From assembly GCA_903897145.1 (NCBI GenBank), contig CAIUAN010000040.1, positions 62,001-126,000 on the forward strand: a stretch of DNA of 64,000 nucleotides, in the 5' to 3' direction. The notes beneath the pieces are model-generated. The model ran no database searches, was not told the origin of the DNA, and saw only the letters and a list, made by a program, of their open reading frames with translations. A program made the position numbers and the translations under genes. This document shows positions 8,616-17,599 of this stretch, piece after piece; position 1 is the stretch's first letter, and each line of letters starts with the position of its first letter. Source of the stretch: an uncultured Bacteroidia bacterium. GTDB taxonomy: Bacteria > Bacteroidota > Bacteroidia > Bacteroidales > Prolixibacteraceae.

Positions 8616-9788
8616 ATGAAGAAGTACAATTTTGATGAAATCGTAGAGCGTCGGGGAACTGATTCCTTAAAATACGACATGCTGGATACCTATTTTGGCA
8701 ACCCGAATGCATTGCCTTTATGGGTGGCTGATACCGATTTTAGAGTTCCAGATTTTATCATGACGGCGATCAAAAAGCGGATGGATCATGAGGTCTTAGC
8801 CTATTCGTATCGTCCAGATAGTTATTTTCAATCGATTATCGACTGGTTACAACTACGTCATAATTGGACGATTGAAAAGGAGATGATCACCACGAGTCCG
8901 GGTGTTGTTTCTGCAATAACCATGTTAGTGATGGCTTTGTCGGAGCCAGGTGATAAGATAGTTGTTCAGCCACCGGTCTACTTCCCATTTTTTACCAGTA
9001 TCAAAGGGTCTGGTCGTAAGATGGTTGAGAATCCATTGATTATCAAAGAGGGAAGATATACGTTTGATTTTGAAAATTTTAAGAAGAATATTGACTCAAA
9101 AACGAAGCTTCTGATTTTGTGCAGTCCTCATAATCCAGGAGGAATGGTTTGGACAAAAGCGGAATTAGAGGAGCTTAGCGCAATTTGTTTGGAGCATCAT
9201 ATTTTTGTGGTCTCTGATGAGATTCATGCTGACGTTGTTTTCTCTGGGAATAGGCATATTCCCCTGCCAATGATCTCTGATAAAATGGCAATGAACAGTG
9301 CTGTTCTAATGGCTGCAAGCAAGACGTTTAATGTGGCCGGACTCTCCGCTGCCTTTGTGGTTATCCCAAATAAAAAAATCAGACTTAAATATGAGCAGGT
9401 CTTAAATACCGTGCATGTTCATAGTGGAAATATCTTTGGCAATATTGCCACTGAAGCGGCCTTGCAACATGGCTCTGACTGGCTTGACCAGCTTATGGTT
9501 TATTTAGAAGGAAATCTTAACTGTGTAGAATCCTTTATCTCAACTCGATTGCCCAAGGTAAAACTCATGAAGCCTGAAGCTACTTTCTTGGTTTGGCTTG
9601 ATCTTAAAGCTTATGGTTTGAGTGAAAAGGCGATGGCCAAACGCTTAATTGATGGAGGTATAGCCCTGAATCATGGAAGTCGTTTTGGGACTGGTGGAGA
9701 GGGATATTTCAGACTGAATTTTGGATGCCCAAGATCGGTTCTTGAGGAGGGATTAGTTCTTTTAGAGAAAGCCTTAGAACAACTTTAG
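8616..9788 (+). CDS. PatB/MalY-type PLP aminotransferase (putative C-S lyase)
   Basis: This 390-residue fold-type I PLP enzyme belongs to the MalY/PatB group, whose members act as cystathionine beta-lyases or C-S lyases. N-terminal RRGTDSLKYD is typical of the group, as is PLWVADTDFRVP. The PLP-anchoring region reads SDEIHADVVF, and the Schiff-base lysine is in AASKTFNVAG. Length matches the family. It lies 25 bases after comB, so the two are probably co-transcribed. Whether it acts on cysteine-type substrates or as an aminotransferase linked to sulfonates cannot be decided here. Confidence 0.88.
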   Translation: MKKYNFDEIVERRGTDSLKYDMLDTYFGNPNALPLWVADTDFRVPDFIMTAIKKRMDHEVLAYSYRPDSYFQSIIDWLQLRHNWTIEKEMITTSPGVVSAITMLVMALSEPGDKIVVQPPVYFPFFTSIKGSGRKMVENPLIIKEGRYTFDFENFKKNIDSKTKLLILCSPHNPGGMVWTKAELEELSAICLEHHIFVVSDEIHADVVFSGNRHIPLPMISDKMAMNSAVLMAASKTFNVAGLSAAFVVIPNKKIRLKYEQVLNTVHVHSGNIFGNIATEAALQHGSDWLDQLMVYLEGNLNCVESFISTRLPKVKLMKPEATFLVWLDLKAYGLSEKAMAKRLIDGGIALNHGSRFGTGGEGYFRLNFGCPRSVLEEGLVLLEKALEQL

Positions 9789-9832
9789 AATTTCATTGTT
9801 CTTTATACACTGGTAAATTATTTTTCATAAAC

Positions 9833-11941
9833 ATGCGAATTTTTCTGCTTTTCATACTGCTTTTATCTAACTGTCTAGTTTTTGCGCAGGAGAATAAATC
9901 TAATCTGATCCTACAAAATGACTCATCTCAGATCAAAAATCCAGTTGACTTATCTGAAATAGAAATCACCGCATTTGGTACACCTGGACAATTAAAGAGT
10001 GCCGCTGGATCAATCTCTGTTATTCCTGCTGACCGACTCGAGATGGCTGCTGTTAATGTGGCCTCTGCACTTACTTCAGTCCCTGGAGTTGTGATGCAAG
10101 AAGGGTCATTGGGAACTATCAAACTAACTTTGCGTGGCATTGGCTCACGATATGCCTATGGGACAAAAAAAATTAAACTTTTCTTTGGTGATATTCCTAT
10201 GTACAGTGCCGAGGGAGAGACTACTTTTGACGATATCAATCCTGAATATATTAGTCGGATAGAAGTTCTAAGAGGTCCAACCTCAAGTTTATATGGTTCC
10301 TCTTTGGGTGGGACATTGATTTTCTATCCGCAAAGTGCGAATTTCAATCAAGAGAATATCAAGTTAATAAGCTCGGCTGGTAGCTATGGATATCTTAAGA
10401 ATGGCCTTAATTATTCTTCAGGAACACTGAAAAACAACTTGGCTGTTTCTATTTCAAGGATTCAAACCGATGGCTATCGTCAGAATAGTCAGTATAGTAG
10501 GAATTCTTTCTTCCTAAATCAGCATCATAGCTATTCGACAAAGCTTAGTGATAACTTTGTCATCTCTGGCTCGCAGATTAAGGCACAGATTCCAAGTTCC
10601 TTGGATGCAACAACCTTCTCGACGAATCCTCAAAAAGCGGCAACAAGCTGGCTGAAGACTGCGGGCTACGAACATCCAAATCGGATATTCTCTGGTTATA
10701 ACATCCATTATGCAGCTGATAATGGCTGGAATTATTCCGCATCATCCTTTTTAAATGCGAGAGACACCGAAGAAAATCGACCTTTTAACTTCCTTAATGA
10801 ATCAGGATTTTCTTATGGAGGTCGATTACTAACTCAGAGATCAAAAACGGTTGGAGAGACGATGATTCATTTTTCTGCTGGAGGGAACGCTTATTTTGAG
10901 AATATTCGAAGCAAATTGTCTGAAAATCCTGGAGGTAAAGGGCTGAAGGGTTCTCTATTCCAAGATGGCAAGGAGACACTTTATCAGTCTGATTTCTTTA
11001 CACAACTAGAGATGCACTACCAGAAATTTTCTGTTACCGCCGGATTGAATTTTAATCGATCTGGATTTTTATACAAAGACCTGAAGTCAGCTGACACGAT
11101 CAACCAATCTGGCTCCTATCATTTTGCCCCTATTCTTGCGCCTCGAATCTCTATAGGATATCAGGCTCTTCCTAACATTTTTATCTATACCGCTGTCAAC
11201 AAAGGCTTTTCGGTCCCTTCATTATCTGAGACCTTAAGTCCATTGGGGCTTATTAACAGAACGATTAAACCTGAGAAGGCTTGGTGTGTTGAGACTGGGG
11301 CTCGGTTAAGTTTATTTGATCATTCAACCTTTCTCGATCTTGCATACTATTATATGAGAGTGAATGATCTAATCGTTCCGAAACGAGTTGCCGAGGAGGC
11401 CTATGTGGGGATGAATGCAGGGTCATCCTTGCACCGAGGGTTAGAAGTTGCAGTAAGCCAGTGGCTGATTGGAAATAATCAAGCGCTTGCAAATCATAAA
11501 TATACATTACTTGCTACGATTAATTATGCCTCTAATCGGTATAATTTTCAAGATTTTACAGCAGATAATGTTAGCTATGCAGGGAAAAAATTGCCGGGAA
11601 TGCCCGATCAGGTATTGTCCGCTACACTTGATTTAAAAACACCTTTCGGATTTTATAGTCGTATCGATCTTAATGCTTCAGGAGAGGTACCCTTGAATGA
11701 TCTAAATAGTCTGAGTGCAAAAAGTTATCAGACCATAAATCTTCGTAGTGGTTATCTTTTAACCTGTTTTAAGAAACTTGAAGTGGATGGTTCTTTGCGA
11801 TTTACGAACCTAACTAATACCCATTATGCCTCCATGGTGGTTGTGAATGCGCCAGGGACTTCAACAGTTGCGCCTAGATATTTTTATCCTGGGATGCCCC
11901 GTTGGATCTCTTTCACGGTTGTTTTAACATATCGTCGATAA
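9833..11941 (+). CDS. TonB-dependent outer-membrane receptor
   Basis: This 702-residue TonB-dependent receptor has a Sec leader (residues 1-18, ending LVFAQ), a plug domain starting around SEIEITAFGTPGQLKSAAGSI and continuing to IEVLRGPTSSLYGSSLGGTL, and a 22-strand-type barrel ending in an aromatic-rich terminal strand. It lacks the CarboxypepD_reg/SusC N-terminal extension, so it resembles classical siderophore or metal receptors more than SusC. It follows the PatB-like gene by 44 bases. The substrate is not apparent from sequence or neighbours. Confidence 0.9.
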   Translation: MRIFLLFILLLSNCLVFAQENKSNLILQNDSSQIKNPVDLSEIEITAFGTPGQLKSAAGSISVIPADRLEMAAVNVASALTSVPGVVMQEGSLGTIKLTLRGIGSRYAYGTKKIKLFFGDIPMYSAEGETTFDDINPEYISRIEVLRGPTSSLYGSSLGGTLIFYPQSANFNQENIKLISSAGSYGYLKNGLNYSSGTLKNNLAVSISRIQTDGYRQNSQYSRNSFFLNQHHSYSTKLSDNFVISGSQIKAQIPSSLDATTFSTNPQKAATSWLKTAGYEHPNRIFSGYNIHYAADNGWNYSASSFLNARDTEENRPFNFLNESGFSYGGRLLTQRSKTVGETMIHFSAGGNAYFENIRSKLSENPGGKGLKGSLFQDGKETLYQSDFFTQLEMHYQKFSVTAGLNFNRSGFLYKDLKSADTINQSGSYHFAPILAPRISIGYQALPNIFIYTAVNKGFSVPSLSETLSPLGLINRTIKPEKAWCVETGARLSLFDHSTFLDLAYYYMRVNDLIVPKRVAEEAYVGMNAGSSLHRGLEVAVSQWLIGNNQALANHKYTLLATINYASNRYNFQDFTADNVSYAGKKLPGMPDQVLSATLDLKTPFGFYSRIDLNASGEVPLNDLNSLSAKSYQTINLRSGYLLTCFKKLEVDGSLRFTNLTNTHYASMVVVNAPGTSTVAPRYFYPGMPRWISFTVVLTYRR

Positions 11942-12087
11942 GACAATAAAATTCTAAATTATTTTTTCCCATCCACTATTTTTATAGTTTTAACCTTTCA
12001 ATTAAATAACTTAGTCGAAATCAAAAAAGGCAAACTGAATTTAAACCTTGTTTGTTGAACTAAAAACTAAATAAACTTTCATTTCCT

Positions 12088-13521
12088 ATGAGTAATACCA
12101 TTTTAAAATTTATGCTGATTGCGGCTGTCATTGTTTCAAGCCAGCTATTGATAATTTCTACTGTGACAGCACAAAATGCATCTGTTGCGACCGCGCAAGA
12201 TTCGATGCTTATCGAAGCGGCCAAGAACTATAAAAGTATCTGCGCGAGTTGTCATCAAGATGATATGGGTTGGTATAAGACTCGGAAATGGAAATATGGT
12301 AAAGGACTTGGCGACATTGCCACCAGCATCACAACTGGCTATCCTGATATGGGAATGCTCTCTTTCCGAAATGTGTTCACCAAAAAGCAGATACAAGGAC
12401 TAGCGACTTATGTTCACAACAGTTTGGATCGGGAGAAAGAGGAGAAAGGGATCGATCTAATGGATAAAAATAGATTACCCACCGAGAAAGTTTTTCTGCG
12501 CTTAGATACAATTGCTTCCGGCTTAGATTCTCCTTGGGGTATGGCCTTCTTGCCAAATGGTGATATGCTGGTTAGCGATAAGCAAGGGAAAATGCTTCGC
12601 TACCATCAGAAGAAATTACTTGGGGAGATAAGTGGATTGCCAGAGATGGTTATTACTGGACAAGGCGGTTTATTAGATGTTCGTCTGCATCCCGATTATA
12701 AAAAGAATGGATGGCTTTACTTTACCTATTCATCAAGTTCTGTTAGCAAAGAGGTGGGCTGGAATACCACACTTATGCGTGCTAAAATAAAAGGAAATAA
12801 ACTTGTTGAGAAACAGGTGCTTTTTAAAGCCCTTCCTGACACAAAGGTTGGACATCACTTAGGTGGTCGGATTGCTTTCGATGGCAAAGGACATGTTTTT
12901 GTCAGTGCTGGTGAGCGTGGGTTTGGCGATAATGCACAAGATTTAACGAACGATTGCGGCAAGATACATCGACTAAATGACGATGGCACACTTCCTGCAG
13001 ATAATCCATTTATCGACCAAGCAGGAGCTAAAAAAACGATCTGGACGTATGGTCATCGCAATCCTCAAGGATTAATCTACAATGCCGAAACAGGCATCTT
13101 ATGGGAAAGCGAGCATGGTCCTAAAGGCGGCGATGAGCTAAATATAATCGAACGTGGGAAGAATTATGGCTGGCCTTTGGTTTGTTTTGGAATCAATTAC
13201 GATGGAACCATTTTAACCAGAGACACCATTCGAGCAGGAATGGAACAACCAATTACGTATTGGATTCCTTCGATTGCTCCATGTGGATTGGCTTTTGTAA
13301 AAGGATCTAAATACAAAGGTTGGGAAGGAAATATTCTAGTTGGATCTTTACGCTTTAAATATCTGGTGCGTTGTGAACTCGATGGAAACAAGGTCACTCA
13401 CAAGGAGGTGTTATTACCAAATATTGGACGATTACGTGATATTGAGATGGGTCCAGATGGATTTGTCTATATTTCTGTGGAGTCTCCAGGAATGATCTTT
13501 AAGCTGGTTCCTGTTGAGTAG
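12088..13521 (+). CDS. Cytochrome c fused to PQQ-type sugar dehydrogenase
   Basis: This 477-residue secreted protein has a Sec leader (about residues 1-29), then a small class I cytochrome c domain with the haem motif CASCH (near residue 51-55), then a six-bladed propeller of the glucose/sorbosone dehydrogenase family from about residue 140. Propeller landmarks are SPWGMAFLPNGDMLVSDK, GGLLDVRLHPDYKKNGWLYFTYS, HHLGGRIAFD and YGHRNPQGL, the latter including residues near the PQQ site in soluble aldose dehydrogenases. The periplasmic enzyme would oxidise an aldose and pass electrons to its own haem. The haem domain is N-terminal. A strong hairpin terminator follows. Confidence 0.9.
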   Translation: MSNTILKFMLIAAVIVSSQLLIISTVTAQNASVATAQDSMLIEAAKNYKSICASCHQDDMGWYKTRKWKYGKGLGDIATSITTGYPDMGMLSFRNVFTKKQIQGLATYVHNSLDREKEEKGIDLMDKNRLPTEKVFLRLDTIASGLDSPWGMAFLPNGDMLVSDKQGKMLRYHQKKLLGEISGLPEMVITGQGGLLDVRLHPDYKKNGWLYFTYSSSSVSKEVGWNTTLMRAKIKGNKLVEKQVLFKALPDTKVGHHLGGRIAFDGKGHVFVSAGERGFGDNAQDLTNDCGKIHRLNDDGTLPADNPFIDQAGAKKTIWTYGHRNPQGLIYNAETGILWESEHGPKGGDELNIIERGKNYGWPLVCFGINYDGTILTRDTIRAGMEQPITYWIPSIAPCGLAFVKGSKYKGWEGNILVGSLRFKYLVRCELDGNKVTHKEVLLPNIGRLRDIEMGPDGFVYISVESPGMIFKLVPVE

Positions 13522-13529
13522 TTCCAAAA

Positions 13530-13580
13530 AAAGCACTTGGTTGATCTGTCCGTTTACGATACAAATTAACCAAGTGCTTT
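13530..13580. terminator. Bidirectional hairpin terminator
   Basis: A perfect 13-bp inverted repeat (AAAGCACTTGGTT at 13530-13542 with its complement at 13568-13580) lies between the convergent sugar dehydrogenase and cysS genes. Runs of A on the left and T on the right let it act in both directions. Confidence 0.75.
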
Positions 13581-13595
13581 ATTAATTAGCTAGGC

Positions 13596-15071
13596 TTATT
13601 TTTTGATCTCCCATTCAAAGCCATCCTTGGTGTCTTTGATCTCAAAGCCCATTTGGGTAAGACTATTTCGGATCTTGTCGGAAGTTGCCCAATCCTTATT
13701 GTTCTTCGCCTCAATACGAAGGTTAAGTAATAAGTCGACGACCTCTTTTAGTGTGCTTTCACCATTATTCACTTTAGATCCTGACTCGGCCTTCAATCCT
13801 AAAATATCAAATGTAAAGGTTGAATATAACTTTTCTAGTTCGGTTAAGTCTGTAGCAGAAATTGTGGCTTTTCCGTCTTGGATTGAGTTAATCATCTTAA
13901 CCCCGTCGAAAAGATGGGCAATCAAGATTGGTGTGTTTAAATCGTCGTTAATGGCAGCATAGCACTTCTCTTTTAGCCCTGCAATGTCAACCGTTGAGTT
14001 TGCAGAAGCAGTAAGTCCTTCGAGAATACTAATCGCTTTAAATAGCCGTTCCATCCCTTTTTCAGCGGCCTGAAGTGCTGAATTTGAGAAGTCTAGTGGA
14101 CTTCTGTAATGCGCCTGAAGGATGAAAAAACGTATAGATACAGGTGAATAGGCTTGTTCGAGTATCGGATGACTTCCCGAAAATAGTTCGTCTAGGGTTA
14201 TGAAGTTCCCCAATGACTTCCCCATTTTTTGTCCGTTAATAGTAATCAGATTGTTGTGCATCCAGTATTTGACTGGATCGTGACCGAAGCAAGCTTTCCC
14301 TTGTGCCATCTCTGCTTCGTGATGCGGAAATAGTAAATCTAATCCACCTCCGTGAATGTCAAACGATAATCCTAAGTATTTCGTGCTCATCGCTGTACAT
14401 TCGATATGCCACCCAGGAAACCCTTGTCCCCATGGTGAAGGCCATTTCATAAGATGCTCTGGAGATGCATTTTTCCATAACGCAAAATCAAGGCTTGATC
14501 GTTTTTCTGATTGAGCATCTAACTCACGTGTATTGGAATAGAGATCTTCAATCTTGCGGCCTGATAATTTGCCGTAGCTATTCTTTGCGGCAAATTTTTC
14601 AACATCAAAGTAGACCGACCCATTAGTTCTATAAGCAAATCCACCTTCTTCTAGCTTCTGTATTGCGGCAATCTGCTCAATAATATGGCCGGAAGCAGAT
14701 GGTTCGATGCTCGGAGGTAACACATTAAGCTGAGCCATGTTTTTGCGATAACTATTCGTATAGCGCTGTACAACCTCCATGGGCTCTAACGCTTCTAATT
14801 TCGCCTTGTTCTCAATTTTATCTTCGCCTTCATCGGCGTCGTTTACTAAATGTCCTACATCGGTGATGTTACGCACATAACGTACATTATATCCTATGTG
14901 CTGGAGGTAGCGAAATAGCAGATCAAAAGTTATGGCAGGTCTGGAATGACCAAGATGAGCTTCTCCATATACCGTTGGGCCACAAACATACATACCCACA
15001 TGTCCGGGAATTAAAGATTTAAAAATCTCTTTCTTCCGACTTAAAGTATTGTAAATTATAAATTCGCTCAT
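13596..15071 (-). CDS. cysS: Cysteinyl-tRNA synthetase
   Basis: This is the class I aminoacyl-tRNA synthetase that charges tRNA-Cys (491 residues, normal length). The zinc ligand and first motif are in [19 protein letters not shown] (HIGH motif as HLGH), with a further zinc ligand in GWHIECTAM and HHEAEMAQ. The KMSKS-type loop is KMGKSLGNF. It is divergent from the cyclophilin gene and converges on the sugar dehydrogenase gene, separated by a bidirectional terminator. Confidence 0.96.
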   Translation of the reverse strand: MSEFIIYNTLSRKKEIFKSLIPGHVGMYVCGPTVYGEAHLGHSRPAITFDLLFRYLQHIGYNVRYVRNITDVGHLVNDADEGEDKIENKAKLEALEPMEVVQRYTNSYRKNMAQLNVLPPSIEPSASGHIIEQIAAIQKLEEGGFAYRTNGSVYFDVEKFAAKNSYGKLSGRKIEDLYSNTRELDAQSEKRSSLDFALWKNASPEHLMKWPSPWGQGFPGWHIECTAMSTKYLGLSFDIHGGGLDLLFPHHEAEMAQGKACFGHDPVKYWMHNNLITINGQKMGKSLGNFITLDELFSGSHPILEQAYSPVSIRFFILQAHYRSPLDFSNSALQAAEKGMERLFKAISILEGLTASANSTVDIAGLKEKCYAAINDDLNTPILIAHLFDGVKMINSIQDGKATISATDLTELEKLYSTFTFDILGLKAESGSKVNNGESTLKEVVDLLLNLRIEAKNNKDWATSDKIRNSLTQMGFEIKDTKDGFEWEIKK

Positions 15072-15118
15072 CCCACATAGTTTAACAACAGACGTACAAA
15101 ATTACAAAAATTACACTA

Positions 15119-15150
15119 TTGTCTGATACGGTTCGCTTTTCTTATCTTTG
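15119..15150 (+). promoter_or_regulatory. Bacteroidota-type promoter for the cyclophilin gene
   Basis: A TTG at 15119-15121 and TATCTTTG at 15143-15150, separated by 21 bases, match the TTTG/TAnnTTTG consensus used by the Bacteroidota primary sigma factor. The predicted transcription start is around 15157, giving a very short leader to the ATG at 15171. This supports that ATG over the upstream TTG at 15162. Confidence 0.5.
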
Positions 15151-15170
15151 ACGAAAATAAATTGTCAATT

Positions 15171-15995
15171 ATGCAAACCCTTTCGAAAGGTATTTTCCTC
15201 CTTCTTATTCTGCTAACAAACGCATGCTGCCATGGACAGAGTGCTGATGAGAAAAGACCGTTGGTATTGATTACGACTGATTTTGGTGTCATGAAGATTG
15301 CGTTATATAACGAAACGCCCAAGCATAGAGATAACTTTCTGAGGCTTGCAAAATCGGGCTATTTTGATGGGGTGTTATTCCATCGGGTGATCAAAGAATT
15401 TATGATTCAAGGCGGTGATCCCGACACTCGCAATGCGCAACCTGGACAAAGACTTGGCGATGGCGGGCCTGGATACGAAATTGATAATGAGATTAATCCC
15501 ACGCTTTTGCATAAAAAAGGAGCATTAGCTGCTGCACGTCAGAGTGATAATATAAATCCAGAAAAAAAATCTTCAGGTTCGCAATTTTATATCGTTCAAG
15601 GCGTCGTCTTTCCTTCGAACAATCTTCTGCAGCTTGAGACCGAAGGGACGCAACGTTTGGCGCAAAGTATTATGCGACAGCTATCGCGAGAGAATAATGA
15701 CTCTTTGACTTTATATCGACAAACAAACAATAAAATAGCGTTTGATAAATTAGCTACGGCTCTTCAAACTTTAGCTATTGTGAAGGCTAAAGAGAAACCT
15801 TTTAAGCTATCAGACGAGCAACGCGCCCTTTATACCACTGTTGGCGGAACGCCTCATTTAGACGGAAATTACACTGTATTTGGAGAGGTTGTCGAAGGGT
15901 TGTCCATTATAGACTCTATCGCATCGCAGCGCACTGGTGCTGCTGATCGTCCGCTTCGCGACATTAAAATGACAGTTAAGGTGATTAAGGAATAG
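15171..15995 (+). CDS. Cyclophilin-type peptidyl-prolyl isomerase, putative lipoprotein
   Basis: This is a cyclophilin-type cis-trans prolyl isomerase exported to the envelope. The leader MQTLSKGIFLLLILLTNAC ends in a lipobox-like TNAC, suggesting lipidation near residue 19. The cyclophilin core is visible as FDGVLFHRVIKEFMIQGGDP (with catalytic Arg in FHRV), GSQFYIVQG and YTVFGEVVEG. An insertion of about 60 residues lies between the FYIVQG strand and the C-terminal GGTPHLDGNYTVFG part, common in periplasmic Bacteroidota homologues. I chose the ATG at 15171; the frame is open from a TTG at 15162. Confidence 0.88.
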   Translation: MQTLSKGIFLLLILLTNACCHGQSADEKRPLVLITTDFGVMKIALYNETPKHRDNFLRLAKSGYFDGVLFHRVIKEFMIQGGDPDTRNAQPGQRLGDGGPGYEIDNEINPTLLHKKGALAAARQSDNINPEKKSSGSQFYIVQGVVFPSNNLLQLETEGTQRLAQSIMRQLSRENNDSLTLYRQTNNKIAFDKLATALQTLAIVKAKEKPFKLSDEQRALYTTVGGTPHLDGNYTVFGEVVEGLSIIDSIASQRTGAADRPLRDIKMTVKVIKE

Positions 15996-16002
15996 CCTTG
16001 AT

Positions 16003-16692
16003 TTAGATACTCCCTTCGGAAGAGAGGTCTAATTTTAAGAATGCTTCAGCGATAATTAAATCCTCGGGAAATGTGATTTTTATGTTTTCACGATTTCCAA
16101 AGACTAGGCGAACTGCCACTCCGATCTGCTCAACGACTGAAGCATCATCTGTAAATTCCGCCTTCCATGTTTGATTGTAGGCCCTATGCAGGATGTCGGC
16201 TTTAAAAACTTGAGGTGTCTGCACAAAGAAGTAATCAGAACGGTCAACAGGAGAAGATTTGCTAAGAGATCCTTTGCGGACCGACTCATGAGCGGATAAG
16301 ACAGGAATGGCTGTCCCACTGGCAGTTGCTTGCTCATAGCAATTCTTCAACGTCGCATAACTTACCAATGGACGAACACCATCGTGAATTCCTATTAATT
16401 CAAATCCATTTGTGTGCTTAAGACCATTTTGAACTGATTCAAAGCGAGTCTCTCCCCCTTCAACGATTTGGTGCAAGATGTGGAATTCGTTTTTGATACA
16501 AAGGTCTTCCCATGCTACAATTTCGGAAGTTGGCAAGACCAGAATAAGTTTCAGGGAGGAATCAAATTTGTGAATCCGCGAAAGCGTATGCATAAGGATG
16601 GGAGCTCCTGCAAGTTGCATAAATTGTTTTGGTATTGCAGAACCCATTCGCAATCCAGACCCTCCCGCGACAACGATGCAACAACTTTTCAT
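16003..16692 (-). CDS. ispD: 2-C-methyl-D-erythritol 4-phosphate cytidylyltransferase
   Basis: IspD catalyses the third step of the MEP isoprenoid pathway, forming CDP-methylerythritol from MEP and CTP. The nucleotide-binding signature VVAGGSGLRMGSAIPKQF is at the N-terminus, and GIHDGVRPLVS and TDDASVVEQIG are the other family motifs. The frame is open to a TTG at 16713, but the ATG at 16692 places the start just before the CTP-binding motif and is preferred; a TATTTTTG -7 box on the minus strand (16711-16718) would leave the TTG untranscribed. The gene converges on the cyclophilin gene with 7 bases between stops. Confidence 0.93.
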   Translation of the reverse strand: MKSCCIVVAGGSGLRMGSAIPKQFMQLAGAPILMHTLSRIHKFDSSLKLILVLPTSEIVAWEDLCIKNEFHILHQIVEGGETRFESVQNGLKHTNGFELIGIHDGVRPLVSYATLKNCYEQATASGTAIPVLSAHESVRKGSLSKSSPVDRSDYFFVQTPQVFKADILHRAYNQTWKAEFTDDASVVEQIGVAVRLVFGNRENIKITFPEDLIIAEAFLKLDLSSEGSI

Positions 16693-16765
16693 AGGATAGG
16701 ATATTTTATACAAAAATAGAGAACCATTTGAAAGTTCGTTCTCTTATTTGAGTTATTTTTGAAAC

Positions 16766-17431
16766 ATGAAAGAGATACTCGATTTTCTTAAAGATCTTGA
16801 AGCCAATAACACACGTGAATGGTTCGAGCAAAATAGAAGCAGGTATGACCATACCCGAAAAATGTTTCTAGCGCTAACGGAGCTATTAATTCATGAGATT
16901 CGACAGTTCGATGATGAGATTCCCCTTTTGAATCCAAAGGATTGTGTGTTTCGGATCTTTCGTGATGTGCGGTTCTCGCATGACAAAAGGCCATTTAAAT
17001 CGAATTATGGTTGTTCTATTGCTCGTGGCGGGAGAAAGGCAGGCTTCGGAGGGTACTATTTCCATATTCAGCCCGGCGAATCTTTTCTCGCAGGAGGTAT
17101 TTACATGCCACCTGCTGAGCACTTGCATGCAATCCGACAAGAGATCTATTATCATTCAGAAGCTTATCAGCAAATCATAGAAGACAAGTTGTTTAAGTCT
17201 ACTTTTGAAGTTGAACATTTCGACAAACTAAAGACGTCACCGAAAGGTTATCCCAAAGATTGGGAACATCTCGACTTGATCAAAAATAGAAGCTATGCAG
17301 TGGCACATAAAGTCAGCGATGAGGAACTCTGTACTTCCGATTTTATTACTAATGCGACATCGGTATTTAAAGTTCTCCACCCATTAAATCAGTATCTCAA
17401 CCAAGCTCTTGATGAAAATCTTGGTGCCTGA
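16766..17431 (+). CDS. DUF2461 (TIGR02453) family protein
   Basis: This 221-residue cytoplasmic protein matches the DUF2461/TIGR02453 family found in many bacteria and some fungi. Visible landmarks are FLKDLEANNTREWFEQNR at the N-terminus, VFRIFRDVRFSHDKRPFKSNYG and the following GGYYFHIQPGESFLAGGIYMP. Members have no established biochemical function. The gene is divergent from ispD, with 73 bases between starts. No export signal is visible. Confidence 0.85.
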   Translation: MKEILDFLKDLEANNTREWFEQNRSRYDHTRKMFLALTELLIHEIRQFDDEIPLLNPKDCVFRIFRDVRFSHDKRPFKSNYGCSIARGGRKAGFGGYYFHIQPGESFLAGGIYMPPAEHLHAIRQEIYYHSEAYQQIIEDKLFKSTFEVEHFDKLKTSPKGYPKDWEHLDLIKNRSYAVAHKVSDEELCTSDFITNATSVFKVLHPLNQYLNQALDENLGA

Positions 17432-17549
17432 TCTTTGTTTTCCGATGATCTAAAAGATCTTTTTGCATTTTACCTTGTTCTTAGGCTCGAGGTATTGATG
17501 ATAATTAATCTAAATGTGCATAACTATCTCTCTCCAGGGTGATATTTTA

Positions 17550-17580
17550 TTTGGATTACTTTTCAAAAAAGTTACTTTTG
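17550..17580 (+). promoter_or_regulatory. Consensus Bacteroidota promoter upstream of the cysteate synthase-like gene
   Basis: TTTG at 17550-17553 and TACTTTTG at 17573-17580 are separated by exactly 19 bases, an exact match to the TTTG-N19-TAnnTTTG consensus. Predicted transcription start is near 17587, about 13 bases before the ATG at 17600. Confidence 0.6.
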
Positions 17581-17599
17581 AATGATTAAATAATTCGGA

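Noticed and set aside
13530-13580. Possible regulatory RNA at a strong hairpin
   Set aside because: It lies between two convergent stop codons and has T-runs on both strands; a bidirectional terminator explains it.
15162-15170. TTG start of the cyclophilin gene
   Set aside because: The ATG at 15171 fits the predicted transcription start from the TTG-N21-TATCTTTG promoter and gives a clean lipoprotein leader, so I use it.
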